NCBI RefSeq assembly: GCF_900450705.1
Contig: NZ_UGHK01000002.1
Span: 248,001-312,000, forward strand
DNA length: 64,000 nucleotides
Source of the DNA: Avibacterium paragallinarum
Lineage (GTDB): Bacteria; Pseudomonadota; Gammaproteobacteria; Enterobacterales; Pasteurellaceae
Direction of reading: 5' to 3'
Part shown: piece by piece, positions 41,626-50,133 of the stretch
Position numbering within the stretch: position 1 is the stretch's first letter
Layout of the letters: each line of letters opens with the position of its first letter
Notes under the pieces: generated by a model
Database searches by the model: none
Seen by the model: only the letters and a program-made list of their open reading frames with translations
What the model was told of the DNA's origin: nothing
Position numbers and translations under genes: made by a program

Positions 41626-42549
41626 ATGACAGAAATTATTGAACAAATCAAGCAAATTATTGAAAGCGGTGAGATTGCTCAAGCGGCACTGGCGAGAGAG
41701 GTTGATTTAAGCGGTGGCGCGTTGTCTAGCTTTTTAAATGGCAAGTATAAAGGGGATAACCAGAAAATTCGTCAGGTTTTAGAAAATTGGTTAGAACAAC
41801 GTGAAATCAAACGCAGCCAATTTATCTCTGCCCCTGATTTTATCGAAACGCCAACCGCGAAGCTGATCCACACCATCATTAGCTATGCGCACGCGTTAGG
41901 TTGTATCACCACCGTATTTGGAATGAGTGGCGCAGGCAAAACCGTCGCGGCGCGAGAATACCAAAAACGCCACCGTAATGTATGGCTGGTTACCGCTAGC
42001 CCAAGCCGTGCTAGCCTTGCGGAAATGCTCTACGAAATCGCTCTTGCTTTAGGCGTTGGTGAACCGCCGAAGCGAAAAGCCGCCCTTGCACGCTTAATCG
42101 AAGCACGAATGAAAGATACTAAAGGCTTGTTGATTATTGACGAAGCGGATCACCTTTCTTACGAAACCTTGGAGGAGCTCCGACTTATTAAGGAAGCCTG
42201 CGACATTGGAATGACCTTAATCGGCAACGACAAGGTTTACACCCGTATGCGTGGCGGCATTAACCAAAGCCACGATTTTGCCCGCCTTTGGTCGCGTAGT
42301 GCGAAAAACGAAAGCATTCAGCATTGCAAAAAAGAAGACATTGTCGCCATTGCCAATGCGTGGCAACTGGATACCACAGATAAAAAACTGATCAGCTTAT
42401 TAGCAGAAACCGGCAAGCGAGGTGGTGGCTTACGCATTTTAACCCAAGTGCTACGCCTTGCGTGGTTTAGTGCCAACGGCGACAACAAACGCCTTGATTA
42501 TGACTACATTTTAGCGGCGAAAAATGAATTGCAAGGGGGAACGGTATGA
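41626..42549 (+). CDS. B: MuB-type target-selection ATPase
   Basis: 307 aa from ATG 41626, after GAGGAC. An N-terminal HTH (AQAALAREVDLSGGALSSFLNG) is followed by AAA+ with Walker A FGMSGAGKT and Walker B LLIIDEADH. MuB delivers target DNA to MuA and gives target immunity. Overlaps the next gene by 4 bp. Confidence 0.95.
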   Translation: MTEIIEQIKQIIESGEIAQAALAREVDLSGGALSSFLNGKYKGDNQKIRQVLENWLEQREIKRSQFISAPDFIETPTAKLIHTIISYAHALGCITTVFGMSGAGKTVAAREYQKRHRNVWLVTASPSRASLAEMLYEIALALGVGEPPKRKAALARLIEARMKDTKGLLIIDEADHLSYETLEELRLIKEACDIGMTLIGNDKVYTRMRGGINQSHDFARLWSRSAKNESIQHCKKEDIVAIANAWQLDTTDKKLISLLAETGKRGGGLRILTQVLRLAWFSANGDNKRLDYDYILAAKNELQGGTV

Positions 42550-42851
42550 AACGCACCACATTAACCCACCCAAACCCTGTTTTACGAGGCAATAACGAGA
42601 TGGTGTTGAACTACCTAAGCCAAGTGCAAAAGTGCATTAGAAAGCTGGAAGAAATGGGCTTGCACGTGATTAATGTGCATTTTGAACATATCAAACCAAA
42701 AGTGCGGGTGCAACCCAACCATAACACCAAAGAACTAGAAAAAACCGCTCAAGCGATGCGGTATATCCTCGGCAATGATGGACAACGCTTTGACGAGTGG
42801 CAAATGATAGTGGAAGGCATCAAGGTAGTTTGGAGGAGTTATGCCAACTAG
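42546..42851 (+). CDS. Early-operon hypothetical protein
   Basis: 101 aa, helical then a beta strand pair (HVINVHFEHIKPKVRVQ) and a conserved end (GNDGQRFDEWQMIVEGIKVVW). Found in Mu-like phages; role unknown to me. Coupled to MuB by ATGA. Confidence 0.65.
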   Translation: MKRTTLTHPNPVLRGNNEMVLNYLSQVQKCIRKLEEMGLHVINVHFEHIKPKVRVQPNHNTKELEKTAQAMRYILGNDGQRFDEWQMIVEGIKVVWRSYAN

Positions 42852-43074
42852 AAAGTGCGGCGAACGGGGGAAAGCAAAATGCCATACCGTTTATGCAATC
42901 TATAAAGGCGAAATCAATATCGCTGATGGCACAGCCGCAGAGCTAGCAAGACGATTAAACAAAAGCCAAGGTTATATCCGTATGCTAGCCAGTAGCAGAA
43001 TACATAAGTTAGCAGAACAAAATCCAAACCGCTTAATGGCAATCAAAATCGGTTATACCACCGATGAACTATAA
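42841..43074 (+). CDS. Small HTH-like early protein
   Basis: 77 aa. DGTAAELARRLNKSQGYIRMLAS looks like a helix-turn-helix. Overlaps the previous gene by 11 bp. A regulatory role is inference. Confidence 0.6.
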   Translation: MPTRKCGERGKAKCHTVYAIYKGEINIADGTAAELARRLNKSQGYIRMLASSRIHKLAEQNPNRLMAIKIGYTTDEL

Positions 43075-43084
43075 GGAGAAAAAA

Positions 43085-43285
43085 ATGAAAAAACTCACCC
43101 TAATTTGCACCGCACTTTTATTGGCAGGGTGTGATGGACAAACCTGTGCCAAGTTTACCGACGTGCGAATTGCGGAAATTTGCAAAGGTGGCGTGGTGTA
43201 TTTAGTTGTTAATAACGGCGGCATCACCCCAAAAATCAACGGCAATTATGACGTTTATACCTGTAATCAATCAGCTAACCCATAG
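43085..43285 (+). CDS. Small lipoprotein
   Basis: 66 aa from ATG 43085. Signal sequence ALLLAGC with lipobox; the mature part has three further Cys. Probably attached to a membrane in the lysogen or early in infection; superinfection exclusion is possible but unproven. Confidence 0.65.
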   Translation: MKKLTLICTALLLAGCDGQTCAKFTDVRIAEICKGGVVYLVVNNGGITPKINGNYDVYTCNQSANP

Positions 43286-43294
43286 GAGAAAACA

Positions 43295-43801
43295 ATGAGT
43301 AAAACCAGACTAAAAAGCGACACCATCCGCTATCAAACCCGAGAAGAAGTGGAGATTGCGATTAAAGATATTGGCGATTTGCAACGTGAGTTACAACGCC
43401 TTGCAACCCACCAAAATGACGAATTGGCGGCGATTACCGAAAAATATGCCCCAAAAATCACCGCTCTTCAGGAGCAAATGAAGCCTTTACAAAAAGCTAT
43501 CGAAGTGTGGTGTGAAGCCAACCGTGCGGAGCTGACACAAAACGGTAAAACGAAAACGGGCAGCTTTAACACGGGCGAAGTGCAATGGCGACAACGTCCA
43601 CCGAGTGTATCAATCCGCAAAGCGGACGAAGTGTTGGCAAGATTGCGTGCGTTAGGATTAACTCAGTTTATCCGCACCAAAGAAGAGCCAAACAAAGAAG
43701 CCATGCTTGCCGAACCGAATATTGCTTCAACTATCGCGGACATTACGATTAAAACTGCGGTAGAAGATTTTGTGATTAAACCCTTTGAACAGGAGGTGTA
43801 A
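43295..43801 (+). CDS. gam: Gam-like host-nuclease inhibitor
   Basis: 168 aa. Mu Gam binds DNA ends and protects them from RecBCD; it is a Ku-like protein. Long helices at about 20-75, KTKTGSFNTGEVQWRQRPPSV and the C-terminal block are characteristic. Confidence 0.93.
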   Translation: MSKTRLKSDTIRYQTREEVEIAIKDIGDLQRELQRLATHQNDELAAITEKYAPKITALQEQMKPLQKAIEVWCEANRAELTQNGKTKTGSFNTGEVQWRQRPPSVSIRKADEVLARLRALGLTQFIRTKEEPNKEAMLAEPNIASTIADITIKTAVEDFVIKPFEQEV

Positions 43802-43879
43802 ATGGACGATGTGATTGTAATGCTGGGGTATTTTGTCTTAATGGGGTGGCTGATGTGGCTGGTGTTTAAATCAATTTAA
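43802..43879 (+). CDS. 25-aa membrane peptide
   Basis: Starts at the base after the gam stop. One hydrophobic helix (MLGYFVLMGWLMWLVF). GGAGGTG lies before its ATG. Function unknown. Confidence 0.5.
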   Translation: MDDVIVMLGYFVLMGWLMWLVFKSI

Positions 43880-43936
43880 AGCCCTTTTCAACGCTCTTTA
43901 AACCTGATTTAAGGGGCGTTTATAAAGTGTTTTAAA
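43865..43936. repeat. TTTAAA array b
   Basis: TTTAAA at 43865, 43875, 43897 and 43931, and TTTAAG at 43908. AACGCTCTTTAAA...TTTAAGGGGCGTT also form an inverted repeat that may be a terminator. Confidence 0.75.
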
Positions 43937-43956
43937 TCAAAAAATAGGAGCTGACA

Positions 43957-44130
43957 ATGAATTATCACGCTGAAATAGACGTTAAATTGACTTTGGGTAT
44001 TGAAGCTGAAACCAAAGACGATGCGATATGTTATATCGACCAACTACTGGAAGAAATCCATGAAGGATGCGCTATTGGTCTGAAGTATCGAATTAATTTT
44101 GTCAATGAGGAAGGCGAAGATGAAGAATAA
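43957..44130 (+). CDS. Small acidic early protein
   Basis: 57 aa. IDVKLTLGIEAETKDDAICYIDQLLEE is a beta-alpha-beta pattern also seen in the next gene (VEITVEAESIEQAMAQC), so the two may be distant paralogues. AGGAG precedes the start. Confidence 0.6.
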   Translation: MNYHAEIDVKLTLGIEAETKDDAICYIDQLLEEIHEGCAIGLKYRINFVNEEGEDEE

Positions 44131-44287
44131 ATACCTTGTCAGAGTTTATGGAATGGTTGAAATCACAGTGGAAGCCGAAAGTATTGAGCAGGCAATGGCA
44201 CAATGTGATTTGAATACCTTAGATTTAAATAAATTACCACATCAAATCACTGAAATTGACGAGGTTGTGGAGGTTGAAGAGCTATGA
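44120..44287 (+). CDS. Small acidic early protein
   Basis: 55 aa from ATG 44120, overlapping the previous gene by 11 bp. Similar fold pattern to it. Unknown function. Confidence 0.6.
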   Translation: MKNKYLVRVYGMVEITVEAESIEQAMAQCDLNTLDLNKLPHQITEIDEVVEVEEL

Positions 44288-44451
44288 CAACGCAAAAGCA
44301 AAGTGAACTTGCACTCAAGCTGGATATGATGATCGGACAGCTTCAACAGGCGGTTAGAGCGATTAATACGGGTAACTATATTGCGGCGGGGGTGTATATG
44401 GAAATGGTGCAAAACCAACTGCCGAAGGTGAGATGGCAGGTAAGGGGGTAA
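44284..44451 (+). CDS. Small helical early protein
   Basis: 55 aa (LKLDMMIGQLQQAVRAINTGNY). Coupled to the previous gene by ATGA and 2 bp before the next ATG. Not recognised. Confidence 0.55.
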   Translation: MTTQKQSELALKLDMMIGQLQQAVRAINTGNYIAAGVYMEMVQNQLPKVRWQVRG

Positions 44452-44453
44452 AG

Positions 44454-44765
44454 ATGATTGACGAAAAAGTCCGAATGACAATCGAAATAGAAATGGAACG
44501 CCACCAGCTTGAACAGCTAGAAATATCAAGCAAAACGGACGTTTTAGGTGGCAATATTGTGCGACTTGATTGGGAGGGAGGCGTATTTGATGAGGTTGAT
44601 GCCTATCGTGCTTTATTTGACACAGTAGATCCGAATTTAATGATGATCCTTTTTGATAACCTAGACAATGAGGATTTTGTTAATGAATTACAACTTGCCA
44701 TTAAACGAGCTATCACGCCAATTATCAAAGATAAACGTAAGGCAATTTTGGAGAGTGAAAAATGA
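44454..44765 (+). CDS. Early-operon hypothetical protein
   Basis: 103 aa from ATG 44454. Acidic, helical, no motif known to me. Overlaps the next by 4 bp. Confidence 0.6.
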   Translation: MIDEKVRMTIEIEMERHQLEQLEISSKTDVLGGNIVRLDWEGGVFDEVDAYRALFDTVDPNLMMILFDNLDNEDFVNELQLAIKRAITPIIKDKRKAILESEK

Positions 44766-45082
44766 AAGAATATGAATACATACTGCTAGATTGCGATGAA
44801 TATACAAGCAAAGAAGAAGTGTTAAAAAGCCTTGAGGGGAAAACGTGGATGCGTTTTGAGAGCGATTATAGTTGCCTTGATACTATTGCTGAAGAAATTT
44901 TAAAAGAAAATCATTTAGAATGGGGGATTTATGATGAAGAAGCTGATGGTGTCTGTCTTGCTGTAAAAAAAGCCGATAGTGAAGACTTTGAGGTTTATTA
45001 TGTACAACCTCGGTATTTGTTTACACCAAGGAGCGACCTTATGTTTGATACTGATGATTTTAAGGGCGAAAGTGTTACTTAA
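44762..45082 (+). CDS. Acidic early-operon protein
   Basis: 106 aa, strongly acidic (LLDCDEYTSKEEVLKSLEGK; MFDTDDFKGE). Unknown function; possibly a mimic protein, which is speculation. Confidence 0.6.
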   Translation: MKEYEYILLDCDEYTSKEEVLKSLEGKTWMRFESDYSCLDTIAEEILKENHLEWGIYDEEADGVCLAVKKADSEDFEVYYVQPRYLFTPRSDLMFDTDDFKGESVT

Positions 45083-45140
45083 AACCCATTTACCGCCCTT
45101 TGGCTCAGAGGGCGGAATAATGTGTTTTAAGGGAGGTCTA

Positions 45141-45617
45141 ATGTACACTAAACCCAAATATATTCAGCTTATCCATATCGCCAAGCAAAAGCTCGGTATG
45201 GATGATCTTAGCTATCGCGCAATGCTAGAACGGCTCACGGGCAAAAGCTCAACGAAGCAAATGACTATTCCCGAGCTCACAAAAGTATACAACGAGCTAG
45301 AGAATAAAGGCTTTAAAAAAACGTCACGTAAAGGGAAATCACCAAGCACTACTCAACTAAAAACTAAAAGCAATATTGCCAAGAAAATCCTTGCACTTTG
45401 GATTGATATGGCACGTAAAGGCATTATTCGAGATGGTTCTGAAAAAGCATTAAATGTGTATATTATGAGGATTGTGAATGAAGTAACGCAAAGGCAACGT
45501 CCAGATCCCAAAATGCTGTATGTAGGCTTCTTACATACAATAGATAATACAATGGCAACAATTGTTGTCGAGCGACTCAAAAAATGGCAGCAACGGGTGG
45601 AGAGAAAAAATGGATAA
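45141..45617 (+). CDS. gemA: GemA regulatory protein (DUF1018)
   Basis: 158 aa from ATG 45141 (GGGAGG upstream). IQLIHIAKQKLGMDDLSYRAML starts the family; Mu GemA changes host gene expression and supercoiling. Overlaps mor by 8 bp. Confidence 0.9.
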   Translation: MYTKPKYIQLIHIAKQKLGMDDLSYRAMLERLTGKSSTKQMTIPELTKVYNELENKGFKKTSRKGKSPSTTQLKTKSNIAKKILALWIDMARKGIIRDGSEKALNVYIMRIVNEVTQRQRPDPKMLYVGFLHTIDNTMATIVVERLKKWQQRVERKNG

Positions 45618-45972
45618 AGACAAATTAGATGTGTTTGAACGCAAAGCCCCAGAAGTGTTGGCAGATTTAGCAGCTCATGTTGAGCAAGAGTTAATCAATC
45701 GTTATGAAATGCTCGGAGAACAAGCCAAACAAGCGGGAGTTGATGTGGCAATGCGGATTTCAAGAGCTTGGGCGGGGGAGATTATTTATATCCCTCGTGC
45801 TTTGCTATTAGCATTATCTGAACGTGATTTGAAAATTTGGCGTGAGTTTAATGGCGTTAATCACCGTGAGCTTGCCCGTAAGTATGGCGTATCAATGCAA
45901 TGGGTATATCAGATAGTTAAACGGATGCAAAAGGAAGAGATCGACCGTCGGCAGTTTGATATGTTTAAGTAA
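45610..45972 (+). CDS. mor: Mor transcription activator
   Basis: 120 aa. Mor/C family: a dimerisation part, IYIPRALLLALSERDLKIWREF, and a C-terminal HTH (HRELARKYGVSMQWVYQIVKRM). Mor activates middle transcription. Only one Mor/C protein is seen; no separate C lies between here and the lysis genes, where Mu has it. Confidence 0.92.
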   Translation: MDKDKLDVFERKAPEVLADLAAHVEQELINRYEMLGEQAKQAGVDVAMRISRAWAGEIIYIPRALLLALSERDLKIWREFNGVNHRELARKYGVSMQWVYQIVKRMQKEEIDRRQFDMFK

Positions 45973-45978
45973 AAAATC

Positions 45979-46031
45979 TTTAAACCACTTTAAAATAGTT
46001 CTTTAAACAAAATCTTTAAACTCCTTTTAAA
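45979..46031. repeat. TTTAAA array c, before the endolysin
   Basis: TTTAAA at 45979, 45989, 46002, 46015 and 46026 (spacing 10, 13, 13, 11), then TTTAGA at 46036. It lies directly between mor and the first lysis gene, where a Mor-dependent promoter is expected. Confidence 0.85.
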
Positions 46032-46056
46032 AGCATTTAGAAGGAGTTTATGTTAT

Positions 46057-46602
46057 ATGCCCTTTCCCATTACCAAAATCGTGATCCACTGTTCTGCCAC
46101 GCAGAACGGTAAATCCTTACGCAATAAAACAAAATCCGCCGCTCAAGTGATTGACAGCTGGCATAAGCAGCGTGGTTTTAAGCGTAACCCTATCAACACC
46201 AAACATTTTAACCCGCACTTGCCACATATTGGCTACCACTTTGTTATTGATACCGATGGCACGATTGAAACTGGTCGTCAAGAGGGAGAAAACGGGGCGC
46301 ATGTCAAAGGGCATAACGCCCACAGCCTAGGGATTTGTCTGGTGGGTGGCATTAGTATCACAGGCAAAAACTACGGACGCTACACCGCCAAACAATGGCA
46401 CGCATTACACAAGCTATTACAAGAGTTAGAGGCTAAATATCCAGATGCACGAATTTGTGGACATCGCGATTTAAGCCCAGACCTTAATGGCGACGGCACG
46501 ATTACGCCCAATGAGTGGCTCAAGGATTGTCCGTGCTTTGACGTTTGGAGTTGGCTTGATAGCGAGCAGATTATTAACGTTGAGCATTTATTTAAGGAGT
46601 AA
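46057..46602 (+). CDS. Endolysin, N-acetylmuramoyl-L-alanine amidase
   Basis: 181 aa, Amidase_2 (T7-lysozyme-like) fold. Zinc ligands: KIVIHCSAT, later HLPHIGYHFVI and CGHRDLSPD...DCPCFDV. No signal peptide, so export depends on a holin among the next genes. Mu itself uses a different lysozyme. Confidence 0.93.
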   Translation: MPFPITKIVIHCSATQNGKSLRNKTKSAAQVIDSWHKQRGFKRNPINTKHFNPHLPHIGYHFVIDTDGTIETGRQEGENGAHVKGHNAHSLGICLVGGISITGKNYGRYTAKQWHALHKLLQELEAKYPDARICGHRDLSPDLNGDGTITPNEWLKDCPCFDVWSWLDSEQIINVEHLFKE

Positions 46603-46604
46603 TG

Positions 46605-46733
46605 ATGAAATACCTATTTAGCACTGCTTGTGTAGGGGCGTCAGCGTATTTGTTAGGGTTAGATAATCCTTGGGGATTGGGCTTTTTAGCTTTGGGTTTA
46701 GTTACTGTTTTTATAGCAAGTGTTTGTAACTAG
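46605..46733 (+). CDS. Small membrane protein, lysis cassette
   Basis: 42 aa with two hydrophobic stretches (CVGASAYLLGL; GFLALGLVTVFIAS). Overlaps or abuts the amidase stop. Possibly a pinholin-like or regulatory peptide. A similar 37-aa protein is at 50017. Confidence 0.5.
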   Translation: MKYLFSTACVGASAYLLGLDNPWGLGFLALGLVTVFIASVCN

Positions 46734-46747
46734 CTAAGGAGTAAATG

Positions 46748-46885
46748 ATGAGTGTATCAATGAAATTTTACTGGGGTAAAAAATTCTCCCGTGGATGGAA
46801 AATGAGCAATAACGCCAAGCGCAACAAAGCGATTAATGGCGGACATACTGCAGCACAACAGTTTTATTTGTTATGGGGTTACTAA
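46748..46885 (+). CDS. Small basic protein, lysis cassette
   Basis: 45 aa, basic (FYWGKKFSRGWKMSNNAKRNK). Starts after TAAGGAG. Its stop is followed at once by the next ATG. Unknown function. Confidence 0.5.
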   Translation: MSVSMKFYWGKKFSRGWKMSNNAKRNKAINGGHTAAQQFYLLWGY

Positions 46886-47128
46886 ATGGCACTGAAAGAA
46901 TTAATTACTAACGATAACGGCAGGCTTAGCACCACCGCCTTTATCCAGTTTTTCGGTGCAATGCTAATGGCAGGCATTTTGGCGTATAGCGTCTATTTAG
47001 ACCGCTCAAATGTAAGCGAACTGTTCACCACTTTTGCACTATTTTGTGGCGGTGGTGTGGCAACGAAAGGCTTTGCTAATGCCCTTAATCGCCGTAAATC
47101 CTCACTGCCACAAGGAGAAGAGCAATGA
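46886..47128 (+). CDS. Holin-like DUF2644 protein
   Basis: 80 aa with two membrane helices (FFGAMLMAGILAYSVYL; LFTTFALFCGGGVATKGF) and a charged tail. Its place after the amidase and before the spanins fits a holin. Overlaps the next by 4 bp. Confidence 0.7.
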   Translation: MALKELITNDNGRLSTTAFIQFFGAMLMAGILAYSVYLDRSNVSELFTTFALFCGGGVATKGFANALNRRKSSLPQGEEQ

Positions 47129-47382
47129 TGTTATCTGCAAGTTTAATTGCCTTCGGCGGTTTTGCCTTATTTGTGGTTTACGCCGTATGGCGATTTAAAA
47201 AAGCTGAGCGAAGCCTAGAACAAATGTTTGCCACCGTAGAGCGCCTTGAGCAAGAAAAAGCCGTGGCACAAGCCCAAGTAAAACAGTTTGAAGTGAGAAA
47301 AAACAATGAAAAAAAACACCGCACTGCTGATCGCAATGACCTTATTGACCGCTTGCAGCAACAAGGCGATCTCTGTGATTAA
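47125..47382 (+). CDS. Rz-like inner-membrane spanin (DUF2681)
   Basis: 85 aa: one N-terminal membrane helix (SLIAFGGFALFVVYAVW) then coiled coil. The lipoprotein gene starts inside it. Confidence 0.75.
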   Translation: MMLSASLIAFGGFALFVVYAVWRFKKAERSLEQMFATVERLEQEKAVAQAQVKQFEVRKNNEKKHRTADRNDLIDRLQQQGDLCD

Positions 47383-47503
47383 TCCGAGTTGCTCTGGCTT
47401 TGGCTTAATCCAAGCCAGTCGGCAGGATACCACTGAAACCCTGCGCCAAATTGCGGTGCATAACGCCACTTATCGGGCGATTTGCCAAGAGGATAAAAAA
47501 TGA
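47306..47503 (+). CDS. Rz1-like spanin lipoprotein
   Basis: 65 aa, signal sequence LLIAMTLLTAC with lipobox, nested in the Rz-like gene in another frame. The mature part resembles the 12010 protein only in general form. Confidence 0.72.
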   Translation: MKKNTALLIAMTLLTACSNKAISVINPSCSGFGLIQASRQDTTETLRQIAVHNATYRAICQEDKK

Positions 47504-47829
47504 TGATGGAGTTATTAGAGTTTATCCAAAAGCATTGGGGATTGGTCGCAACCGTCATTGGCTCTGTTTGGGCAGGGATGAAACTATCAATGGACAGCAA
47601 ATACCCCAAACGCAGTGAAATTGACGCTATCCGAAAAAATATTGATGAGGTGGAGCAACGGCTTACAAAGGTGGAGGATACCCTTGAGCATATGCCGACA
47701 AAAGAAGATTTATCTGCCTTGAAGATTTTGATGACGGAAATCAAGGGGGAGACGAATACCACCAATGCTCGTTTATCCACCCTAAGTCATCAGGTGGCAT
47801 TATTAATTGAAGAACGTGTAAAAGGATAA
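47500..47829 (+). CDS. DUF2730 protein (Mu gp25-like)
   Basis: 109 aa: one N-terminal hydrophobic helix (GLVATVIGSVWAGMKL) and a long coiled coil. The position matches Mu gp25. Function unknown. Coupled by ATGA to the spanin gene. Confidence 0.78.
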   Translation: MMMELLEFIQKHWGLVATVIGSVWAGMKLSMDSKYPKRSEIDAIRKNIDEVEQRLTKVEDTLEHMPTKEDLSALKILMTEIKGETNTTNARLSTLSHQVALLIEERVKG

Positions 47830-47831
47830 CT

Positions 47832-48122
47832 ATGCGAGAGATTTTTATTAAAGACCAACGCCTTGTCATTTTACGCTCTCTTGTAGATGCGGGTTATGAC
47901 GCCAATGAGTCTATTTTAGATGATTGCCTTGCCCTTTATGGGCATAACATTAGCCGAGATTTAGTGCGTAACCATTTGAATTGGCTGGAAGAACAAGGAC
48001 TTGTGCAAATTGAGCGACTCAAAAGTGGTTTTATGATTGCAACCATCACCCAGCGAGGGCTTGATGTAGCTAACGGCGAAGCGGTTGTTGATGGCGTGAA
48101 AAAACCTGCCCCGAAGTTTTAA
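47832..48122 (+). CDS. Mu gp26-like protein
   Basis: 96 aa winged-helix pattern (ILRSLVDAGYDANESILDDCLALYG...HLNWLEEQGLVQIE). Position and length match Mu gp26 and related VpaChn25_0724-type proteins. Perhaps a packaging regulator; not known. Confidence 0.8.
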   Translation: MREIFIKDQRLVILRSLVDAGYDANESILDDCLALYGHNISRDLVRNHLNWLEEQGLVQIERLKSGFMIATITQRGLDVANGEAVVDGVKKPAPKF

Positions 48123-48145
48123 ACCGTATTTAAAGGAGGTTTAAA
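48118..48145. repeat. TTTAAA array d
   Basis: TTTAAA at 48118, 48129 and 48140 (spacing 11, 11). The last one reaches the start codon of the gp27-like gene and surrounds its AGGAGG site. Confidence 0.85.
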
Positions 48146-48714
48146 TGAGCGAAAAACTCAAGCGTGGGCGTGCAAGCAAAGTGGATTTATTGCCACCGAA
48201 TATCAAAACCCAGCTCGCAATGATGTTGCGCGACAAGCAATATTCCCAAGCGGAAATTTTGGAAGAGATCAATGATTTGATCCGTGATTGTGGATTACCT
48301 GAAACAGCCTTGTTAAGCAAAACAGGGCTTAATCGTTATGCCAGCCGAATGGAAAAAATGGGGGCAAAAATCCGTCAATCTCGCGAAATTGCAGAAATTT
48401 GGACGAAGCAATTTGGTGAGGCACCACAGTCTGATATTGGCAAAATGTTGATGGAAATTGTGAAAAACATTGCCTTTGAAACCTCGCTTGGAATGAGTGA
48501 GGACGGTAGTGCTGATCCGAAGTCTATTGCGCTACTCTCTGCTGCAGTACAACGTTTAGAGCAGGCAGAAAGTCTGAGTTTTAAACGTGAGCAGGCTATC
48601 CGTCAAGAAACCATTAAACGTGCGGCGGAAGCGGTAGAAGAAGCCGCGAAAGAAACAGGGGTGAGTATGGACGATGTAACAAAAATGGTGAAAGCAGTCT
48701 ATGGCATCGAATAA
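48145..48714 (+). CDS. DUF3486 protein, Mu gp27-like (small terminase)
   Basis: 189 aa. KLKRGRASKVDLLPPNIKTQL is the family start; mainly helical; the likely small terminase of Mu-like phages. Overlaps the large terminase by 14 bp. Confidence 0.88.
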   Translation: MSEKLKRGRASKVDLLPPNIKTQLAMMLRDKQYSQAEILEEINDLIRDCGLPETALLSKTGLNRYASRMEKMGAKIRQSREIAEIWTKQFGEAPQSDIGKMLMEIVKNIAFETSLGMSEDGSADPKSIALLSAAVQRLEQAESLSFKREQAIRQETIKRAAEAVEEAAKETGVSMDDVTKMVKAVYGIE

Positions 48715-50014
48715 CACGGTTCTCTATGGCTATCAGAAAAAATGGTTGAATGATAAAAGCCGTTTTAAGGTAGCGATGTTTGCACGACAAACTGGGAAAA
48801 CTTTTACTACCACCCTTGAAATTGTGCTGGATTGCTTGGAGGCCGAAGCACGGGGTGAAAAAGTCCGTTGGGTGATTTTAAGCCGTGGGGAACGCCAAGC
48901 GAAAGAAGCAATGAACGAAGGCGTGAAAGTTCACTTAAATGCGATGGGCATTGCCTGTGAAATTATGGAAGTGCCGTTCAAAGAAGACACCACGATCAAT
49001 GCCCTTGAAGTAATTTTTCCCAATGGGTCAAAAATTACCGCGCTCCCAGCCAATCCTGACACCGCTCGGGGCTTTTCGGCTAACGTGTTTTTGGACGAGT
49101 TTGCTTTTCACCAAGACAGCCGTGAGATTTGGAAAGCCTTGTTCCCTGTGATTTCGGCAGGCTGGAAATTGCGGGTAGTGAGTACGCCTAATGGCAAGGG
49201 CAATAAATTTTATGAGCTGATGACTGATCTTGACAATACTGAATGGTCGCGTCATCAAGTAGATATTTATCAAGCCGTTGCTGATGGTCTTCCACGCAAC
49301 ATTGAACAGCTCCGTAAGGGCTTAAATGATGAAGATGCGTGGGCGCAAGAATTTGAACTTAAGTGGCTTGATGAAGCCAGTAGTTGGCTTTCTTATGACT
49401 TAATTGACGGCGTCGAGCATCCGCAAGCAGGAAAACCCGAAAATTACACGGGCAACCCTTGCTTTGTAGGTATGGATATTGCAGTGCGGGGTAACTTAAC
49501 GGTGATTTGGGTGCTGGAACTGGTGGGCGATGTGTATTGGACGCGCGAAATCATCACCTTAAAACGTACTAAGTTACGCCATCAGTTGGACGAGTTAAAC
49601 CGTGTGATGCGTCAATATAATGTGGTTGCGTGCAATCTCGACCAAACAGGCATGGGCGAAAAAATGGTGGAAGATGCCCAATATCAACACGGCGAGCAAC
49701 GGGTGCAAGGTGTGCTGTTTAATGTGGTGACCAAGCTCAATATGGCGACCCTTGGCAAAAATGCCTTTGAAGACAAACAAATTCGTATCCCGCAAGGGGA
49801 TAGCGATTTGCGTGCCGATTTGCACAAACTCAAAAAAATTACAGGCTCAACGGGACAACCACGCTTTGTGGCAGAAAGTGATAGCGCGGGACACGCCGAC
49901 CGTACGTGGGCGTGTTTTTTGGCCTTGCTTGCGGCTAAAGATGCCGTATTGCTGCCCGTGAAAGCCCATAGCAGAAGACCCAGAACGAGCCAAAAATTAA
50001 CACAAGGATATTAA
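48701..50014 (+). CDS. Large terminase, Mu gp28-like
   Basis: 437 aa. Packaging ATPase and nuclease. Walker A FARQTGKT, Walker B NVFLDEFAFH, nuclease Asp in CFVGMDIAVRGN, and NLDQTGMGEKMVE. About the expected length for this family, here apparently complete. Confidence 0.93.
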   Translation: MASNNTVLYGYQKKWLNDKSRFKVAMFARQTGKTFTTTLEIVLDCLEAEARGEKVRWVILSRGERQAKEAMNEGVKVHLNAMGIACEIMEVPFKEDTTINALEVIFPNGSKITALPANPDTARGFSANVFLDEFAFHQDSREIWKALFPVISAGWKLRVVSTPNGKGNKFYELMTDLDNTEWSRHQVDIYQAVADGLPRNIEQLRKGLNDEDAWAQEFELKWLDEASSWLSYDLIDGVEHPQAGKPENYTGNPCFVGMDIAVRGNLTVIWVLELVGDVYWTREIITLKRTKLRHQLDELNRVMRQYNVVACNLDQTGMGEKMVEDAQYQHGEQRVQGVLFNVVTKLNMATLGKNAFEDKQIRIPQGDSDLRADLHKLKKITGSTGQPRFVAESDSAGHADRTWACFLALLAAKDAVLLPVKAHSRRPRTSQKLTQGY

Positions 50015-50016
50015 CG

Positions 50017-50130
50017 ATGAGATATATTTTTATGACAGCTTGTGCCATTTGTGCTACCTATTTGAAATTTCACAATATTGAAGGTTGGTGGTGGTTTTTA
50101 GTTATCGCCGTATTAGCATTTGGAGGATAA
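50017..50130 (+). CDS. Small membrane protein between terminase and portal
   Basis: 37 aa (CAICATYLKFHNIEGWWWFLVIAVLAFGG). One or two hydrophobic segments; begins 2 bp after terminase. Similar in type to the 46605 protein. Unknown. Confidence 0.5.
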   Translation: MRYIFMTACAICATYLKFHNIEGWWWFLVIAVLAFGG

Positions 50131-50133
50131 ACA

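Noticed and set aside
44242..44554. Two minus-strand frames in the Mu early operon
   Set aside because: Both are shadows of overlapping coupled plus-strand genes and lack ribosome sites.
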